A DNA stretch of 9,370 nucleotides from an uncultured Lachnospiraceae bacterium (GTDB lineage: Bacteria; Bacillota; Clostridia; Lachnospirales; Lachnospiraceae): the NCBI GenBank assembly GCA_948688495.1, contig CAPQSW010000059.1:1-9370 (forward strand), given 5' to 3'. The position numbers were made by a program, and so were the translations under genes. The first letter of the stretch is position 1. Every line of letters begins with the position of its first letter. Below are positions 6,363 through 9,370 of this stretch, piece by piece. The notes below the pieces were generated by a model. The model ran no database searches. It saw only the letters and a program-made list of their open reading frames with translations, and was not told the origin of the DNA.

Positions 6363-7259
6363 ATGGAGACTAAGATTCTCTTGGAAAATGGAACAAACGA
6401 GTTGGAAGTATTAGAATTTGTGGTGGACGGAAACTCATATGGTATTAATGTGGCAAAGATCAGAGAGATTATTCCGTACTCACCTGTAACACCTGTACCC
6501 AATGCGCATCCCAGCGTAGAAGGTATATTTATGCCGCGTGACGCGATGATTACGGCGATTGATTTGCGCAACTGTCTGCAGCGCGGGCAGTCTCAGCCGG
6601 GTGGTTTATTTATTATCACAAGCTTTAATAAACTGGATATTGCATTTCATGTTGATTCGGTAATTGGTATTCACAGGGTTTCGTGGGTTGATATCATCAA
6701 GCCGGGTGCTACAGTTACTACGGCAGAGGATGGCATCTCGACAGGTATCATAAAGATTGATGGGAAGCTGATTATTATTCTTGATTTTGAGAAGATTATT
6801 ACGGACATTAATCCGGAGACCGGATTGAAAGTTACAGAGATTGAAGCCCTTGGGGAAAGAGAGGGGACGGAAGTTCCTATCCTGATCGCGGAGGATTCTT
6901 CACTTCTTAGAAAGCTTATCATTGACTCACTCAAGAAAGCCGGATATGATAATGTCATTAAGGCAGAGAACGGTGAGGAAGCATGGGAGTACATAGTAAA
7001 GTGCAGAGATGCAGGAACACTGAATCATGATGTTAAGCTGCTTATTACAGATATTGAAATGCCTCTTATGGATGGACACCGCTTAACGAAGCTTGTCAAA
7101 TCAGACGACGCGACAAAGCATATACCGGTAATTATTTTCTCATCACTTGTAAATGAAGAAATGAGAAGAAAGGGTGAAGATTTGGGTGCGGACGCACAGT
7201 TATCAAAACCTGAAATTGGCAATCTTGTAAAGGTTATTGACGAATTACTTGCAAGGTAG
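6363..7259 (+). CDS. cheV: CheV-type chemotaxis coupling protein (CheW domain plus receiver)
   Basis: 298-residue cytoplasmic adaptor that links CheA to chemoreceptors and can be phosphorylated by CheA, contributing to adaptation. The N-terminal CheW-like domain (about 12-155) begins LEVLEFVVDGNSYGINVAKIREII and includes VDSVIGIHRVSW. A short linker leads to the receiver domain (about 172-298), with acidic residues E177/D178, phospho-acceptor D230 in LITDIEMPLMDG, a switch serine in IIFSS and K282 in LSKPE. All key receiver residues are present and the length matches the family. It has a strong GGAGG site at 6352-6356 and its own promoter, so it starts a new transcription unit followed by the Sir2-like gene. 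The gene symbol rests on domain architecture. Confidence 0.95.
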   Translation: METKILLENGTNELEVLEFVVDGNSYGINVAKIREIIPYSPVTPVPNAHPSVEGIFMPRDAMITAIDLRNCLQRGQSQPGGLFIITSFNKLDIAFHVDSVIGIHRVSWVDIIKPGATVTTAEDGISTGIIKIDGKLIIILDFEKIITDINPETGLKVTEIEALGEREGTEVPILIAEDSSLLRKLIIDSLKKAGYDNVIKAENGEEAWEYIVKCRDAGTLNHDVKLLITDIEMPLMDGHRLTKLVKSDDATKHIPVIIFSSLVNEEMRRKGEDLGADAQLSKPEIGNLVKVIDELLAR

Positions 7260-7265
7260 AAAGAT

Positions 7266-7290
7266 AGAGCCGGGATAAATGCCCGGCTCT
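7266..7290 (+). other. GC-rich hairpin between the CheV-type and Sir2-like genes
   Basis: AGAGCCGGG (7266-7274) pairs perfectly over 9 bp with CCCGGCTCT (7282-7290) around a 7-base loop. CATAAGTTAGG follows instead of a U-run, so this is a poor intrinsic terminator. The hairpin begins 7 bases after the CheV-type stop and ends just before the next ribosome binding site. It may be a partial attenuator or an mRNA-stabilising element that sets expression of the downstream genes relative to the CheV-type gene. Confidence 0.6.
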
Positions 7291-7308
7291 CATAAGTTAG
7301 GAGACGTC

Positions 7309-8127
7309 ATGGACAGGACAGAAATGATTGAGATGCAAAAAATATTGTTGGAAAAGATTGCAGATGCGGATATGGTTCTGGTAGGTATCGGAGAGGAATT
7401 TAACGAGAGCTTTGGAGATATTGGTAAATTTCCAAGGCTTATGTCTGCGTTAGAGGAAGTGGATATCAATCAAACACTGGAATGGACTGTTCCCTTTTTG
7501 GAGCACCGCTTTCTGATAGAACATAATGATGGAAAGCTGATTGAGGCATACAAGGTGCTTTATGACATGATTAAAGACAAAAACTATTTTATAATTACAA
7601 CTTGTATTGACGAGAATATCAAGAAAGCGGCTTTTGACGTGGATAGAGTCGTTGAGCCATGTGGAAATTATACGATGCTACAGTGTAGTGCGAAGTGCAG
7701 CAATGAGCTGTATTCTTCAGGAGAATATTCGGAACTTGTGAATCAGGCAATCTTGGATGGGGTAGGGCTGGATTCGCTTGAAATTCCGACGTGCCCTGTA
7801 TGTGGGAAGCCATTGGCTTTCAATAATATATTGTGTGAGAATAACTACCTTGAGGACGGTTATCAAGTGCAGTGGGGCAAATATACGAAATGGCTTCAGA
7901 TGACATTGAATAAAAAATTGTGTATTCTTGAATTGGGTGTAGAGATGAATTTACCCAATATTATAAGGTGGCCGTTTGAAAAGGTTGGATTCTACAATCA
8001 GAAAGCCAGCTTTTTCAGGATAAACGGCTCCCTCTACCAGCTGACAGAGGAGCTGGGGGAAAAAGGAGTAAGTATAAGTGAGAATGCAGTTGACTTTTTA
8101 CTGGAATGCAGGGAGGGATTAACATGA
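7309..8127 (+). CDS. Divergent Sir2-like (sirtuin-fold) protein with four-cysteine zinc site
   Basis: 272 residues. The pattern fits a sirtuin fold, closest in my judgement to the short bacterial class typified by SirTM. ADMVLVGIGEEFN (20-32) occupies the place of the NAD-binding GAGxS loop. ITTCIDENIKKAAF (from 96) matches the TQNID/TTNVD motif. EPCGNY (116-121) sits where the catalytic His (or Gln in SirTM) would be. C126/C130 and C162/C165 form a CxxxC...CxxC zinc site. LELGVEMNLPNIIRWPFEK is the C-terminal nucleotide-fold signature. Changes from canonical: no GAGxS, Cys for Asn at 99, Cys for His at 118. Activity is therefore uncertain; a binding or altered transferase role is possible. 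ATG 7309 is chosen because AGGAG at 7299-7303 precedes it; an in-frame ATG at 7279 lies in the hairpin loop. It follows the CheV-type gene and overlaps the next gene by ATGA. Confidence 0.8.
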   Translation: MDRTEMIEMQKILLEKIADADMVLVGIGEEFNESFGDIGKFPRLMSALEEVDINQTLEWTVPFLEHRFLIEHNDGKLIEAYKVLYDMIKDKNYFIITTCIDENIKKAAFDVDRVVEPCGNYTMLQCSAKCSNELYSSGEYSELVNQAILDGVGLDSLEIPTCPVCGKPLAFNNILCENNYLEDGYQVQWGKYTKWLQMTLNKKLCILELGVEMNLPNIIRWPFEKVGFYNQKASFFRINGSLYQLTEELGEKGVSISENAVDFLLECREGLT

Positions 8128-9370
8128 GTTCAGAGGAGCATTATTTAAATGATTTGTTAAATTCCTTGTCGGAGTCGGTACATGCGAAATCAGAAGAATC
8201 AGTATCTGCGGATGCTTTAATCGAAAATGAAGATGCAGGGATATTCGGGATAGCTGAGGATTCATTGACATTGGGAAATGAGATAGCAGAGGAAAGCGTG
8301 GTACCGGAAGAACTACAGATATCGGAAGATTTTGCGATGGAGCAGTTAACGGCAGAAGATCCGGCAGTGGAAGAACCAATATTATTAGATGAGATAAATC
8401 TTGACTCAATCGAGATACCGGAGATACCTGAAATTCCAGATATTCCAGATATGGAACTGCCTGACTTAGAGATAAAGCTTGAAGGGGATTTGGATTCTTT
8501 GGAAATGCCCCGACTTGTTGGCGATGAAACGGATGGCATACAGACAGAAAGCCCAGAAGTGGGAGAAACAATGAATCTGGCAGATACAGATCTGTCTAAA
8601 TTGTGGGGGATGGACAAAGCACCGGAAAATATAGGGCTGTCTGGGGTAACGGAAGAATTACATCTGGAAGATGCAGTGCTGCCTGAGATGGGTGGAGAAT
8701 TACAGCTGGAAGATATAGAGATGACTGCGGGACTGCAGCTGGATAATATAGATTTGACCGAATTTGCAGAGACAGAAGACGAACTGAAATTAGAGGACAT
8801 AGCGATAACCGAGGATGATCCGGCACAGCTAGATTTGTCGGAAATAGAAATGCTGAATTTGGGAGATGTGGAATTTCCTTCGTTTGATGCAGCAATACCA
8901 GAACAGATGGAAACAAGTGAACTGCTGCCGGATGATTTAGCGATGCCCGAATTATCGGAGACACCGGAGGATCCGCAGCCGGAATACATAGAACAGCCAG
9001 AATTGCAGCTGGAAGACATTGTATTGCCGGAGTTAGAGCAACCAGAACCGGAGCCGGAACCGGAACTGCAGCTGGAAGACATAACATTACCGGAATTAGA
9101 ACAAGCAGAGCCGGAACTGCAGCTGGAAGATATCGTGTTACCGGAATTAGAGCAACCAGAATTGGAATCAGAGTTACAGCTGGAAGACATCATATTGCCG
9201 GAGTTGGAGCAGGCGGAGCCGGAACTGCAGTTGGAAGATATAACATTGCCGGAATTAGAGCAAACGGAGCCGAAGCTGCAGCTGGAAGATATCGTATTGC
9301 CGGAGTTGGAGCAGCCAGTTGATATAACGCAGCCGGAAGTAACGGAAGAGATACAAGAGATTCCGAAGAC
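8124..9370 (+). CDS. Large acidic tandem-repeat protein of unknown function (3' end outside window)
   Basis: An open frame of 415 codons runs to the window edge without a stop. ATG 8124 overlaps the previous stop as ATGA, with GGGAGGG at 8111-8117 six bases upstream, so the two genes are probably translationally coupled. The protein starts MSSEEHYLNDLLNSLSES and has no signal peptide, membrane segment or visible cysteine. It is extremely rich in Glu, Asp, Leu, Ile and Pro, with only a handful of Lys and Arg. There is an IPE/IPD tripeptide run near residues 96-114, degenerate LQLED-like units at about 179-240, and six regular LQLEDI-x-LPELEQ units from residue 294. It is probably cytoplasmic and extended or disordered. 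Glu-rich composition may mimic nucleic acid or bind basic partners, but this is speculation. Any C-terminal domain lies outside the window. Confidence 0.85.
   Translation, partial: MSSEEHYLNDLLNSLSESVHAKSEESVSADALIENEDAGIFGIAEDSLTLGNEIAEESVVPEELQISEDFAMEQLTAEDPAVEEPILLDEINLDSIEIPEIPEIPDIPDMELPDLEIKLEGDLDSLEMPRLVGDETDGIQTESPEVGETMNLADTDLSKLWGMDKAPENIGLSGVTEELHLEDAVLPEMGGELQLEDIEMTAGLQLDNIDLTEFAETEDELKLEDIAITEDDPAQLDLSEIEMLNLGDVEFPSFDAAIPEQMETSELLPDDLAMPELSETPEDPQPEYIEQPELQLEDIVLPELEQPEPEPEPELQLEDITLPELEQAEPELQLEDIVLPELEQPELESELQLEDIILPELEQAEPELQLEDITLPELEQTEPKLQLEDIVLPELEQPVDITQPEVTEEIQEIPK
8409..8465 (+). repeat. Short Ile-Pro-acidic repeat run
   Basis: Codons for I-P-E/D triplets recur (IEIPEIPEIPDIPDMELPD) within the acidic protein. 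Codons vary between units (ATA, ATT, ATC; CCG, CCT, CCA), so selection on protein sequence or an older expansion is more likely than recent slippage. Confidence 0.7.
8658..8831 (+). repeat. Degenerate LQLED-like units
   Basis: Diverged copies of the downstream repeat lie at 8658 (LHLEDAVLPEM), 8700 (LQLEDIEM), 8733 (LQLDNIDL) and 8784 (LKLEDIAI), with a poorer one near 8829 (LDLSEIEM). Spacing is irregular (33-51 bases), suggesting an older, decayed part of the array. Confidence 0.65.
9003..9314 (+). repeat. Six tandem units encoding LQLEDI-x-LPELEQ
   Basis: Units begin at 9003, 9066, 9117, 9174, 9225 and 9276, so periods are 63, 51, 57, 51 and 51 bases (21, 17, 19, 17, 17 residues), always in frame. 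Each encodes LQLEDI, one of V/T/I, then LPELEQ, with a variable Pro/Glu/Ala spacer. Synonymous changes are common but the protein core is nearly fixed. Confidence 0.9.

Noticed and set aside
7266..7290. Intrinsic terminator after the CheV-type gene
   Set aside because: The stem is strong but no U-run follows, and the next gene has its ribosome binding site within 10 bases. Kept as a hairpin only.
7279..7308. Upstream in-frame start for the Sir2-like gene
   Set aside because: ATG 7279 is in the loop of a stable hairpin and has no ribosome binding site; AGGAG directly precedes ATG 7309.
8141..9193. 350-codon open frame on the minus strand, Ser-rich
   Set aside because: It is antisense to the acidic repeat gene, whose Glu/Leu/Pro codons read backwards give Ser-rich sequence. 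It has no ribosome binding site or recognisable domain. The + strand frame has a strong site, ATGA coupling and in-frame repeats.
9003..9314. CRISPR-like array
   Set aside because: Repeats are in frame, of variable length, with synonymous differences and no unique spacers. They encode a protein repeat.

Overview
The window reads as a chromosomal segment of a motile Gram-positive Clostridia, most likely a Lachnospiraceae member. Support: moderately AT-rich DNA with frequent AGA and ATA codons, strong GGAGG-type ribosome binding sites, a TTG-started lipoprotein, a CheV protein, and a small membrane protein whose N-terminal domain I associate with Lachnospiraceae. The genus cannot be fixed from sequence alone. 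All nine supported genes lie on the + strand and are tightly packed.

Region 1 (1-2503) is chemotaxis signalling. It holds a CheA histidine kinase, whose true start is probably just outside the window, followed 19 bases later by a stand-alone Hpt phosphotransfer protein. Region 2 (2504-6175) starts with a 110-base spacer containing an unexplained hairpin. It continues with a single-pass membrane protein of unknown function, an OmpR/PhoB-type response regulator, its HAMP-containing sensor kinase, and a lipoprotein with a long acidic linker. Gaps inside this run are 14-34 bases, so it is probably one transcript, possibly continuing from cheA.

Region 3 (6176-9370) begins with a 187-base non-coding stretch. 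It carries a clear extended -10 promoter, an A/T-rich leader with an 11-bp perfect inverted repeat, and a possible 11-codon upstream ORF. It drives a CheV-type CheW-REC protein. After a GC-rich hairpin without a U-tract come a divergent Sir2-like protein and, overlapping it by ATGA, a very acidic repeat protein that runs off the right edge. The repeat protein has no stop codon in the window, and a long antisense ORF on the opposite strand is only its shadow.

The working picture is chemotaxis phosphorelay parts (CheA, Hpt, CheV) interleaved with an envelope-sensing two-component system and its likely surface partners. The most unusual part is the CheV / Sir2-like / acidic-repeat cassette. The Sir2-like protein keeps the four-cysteine zinc motif and the C-terminal nucleotide-fold signature but has substitutions at the canonical catalytic positions, and its apparent translational coupling to an acidic tandem-repeat protein suggests an undescribed accessory module.
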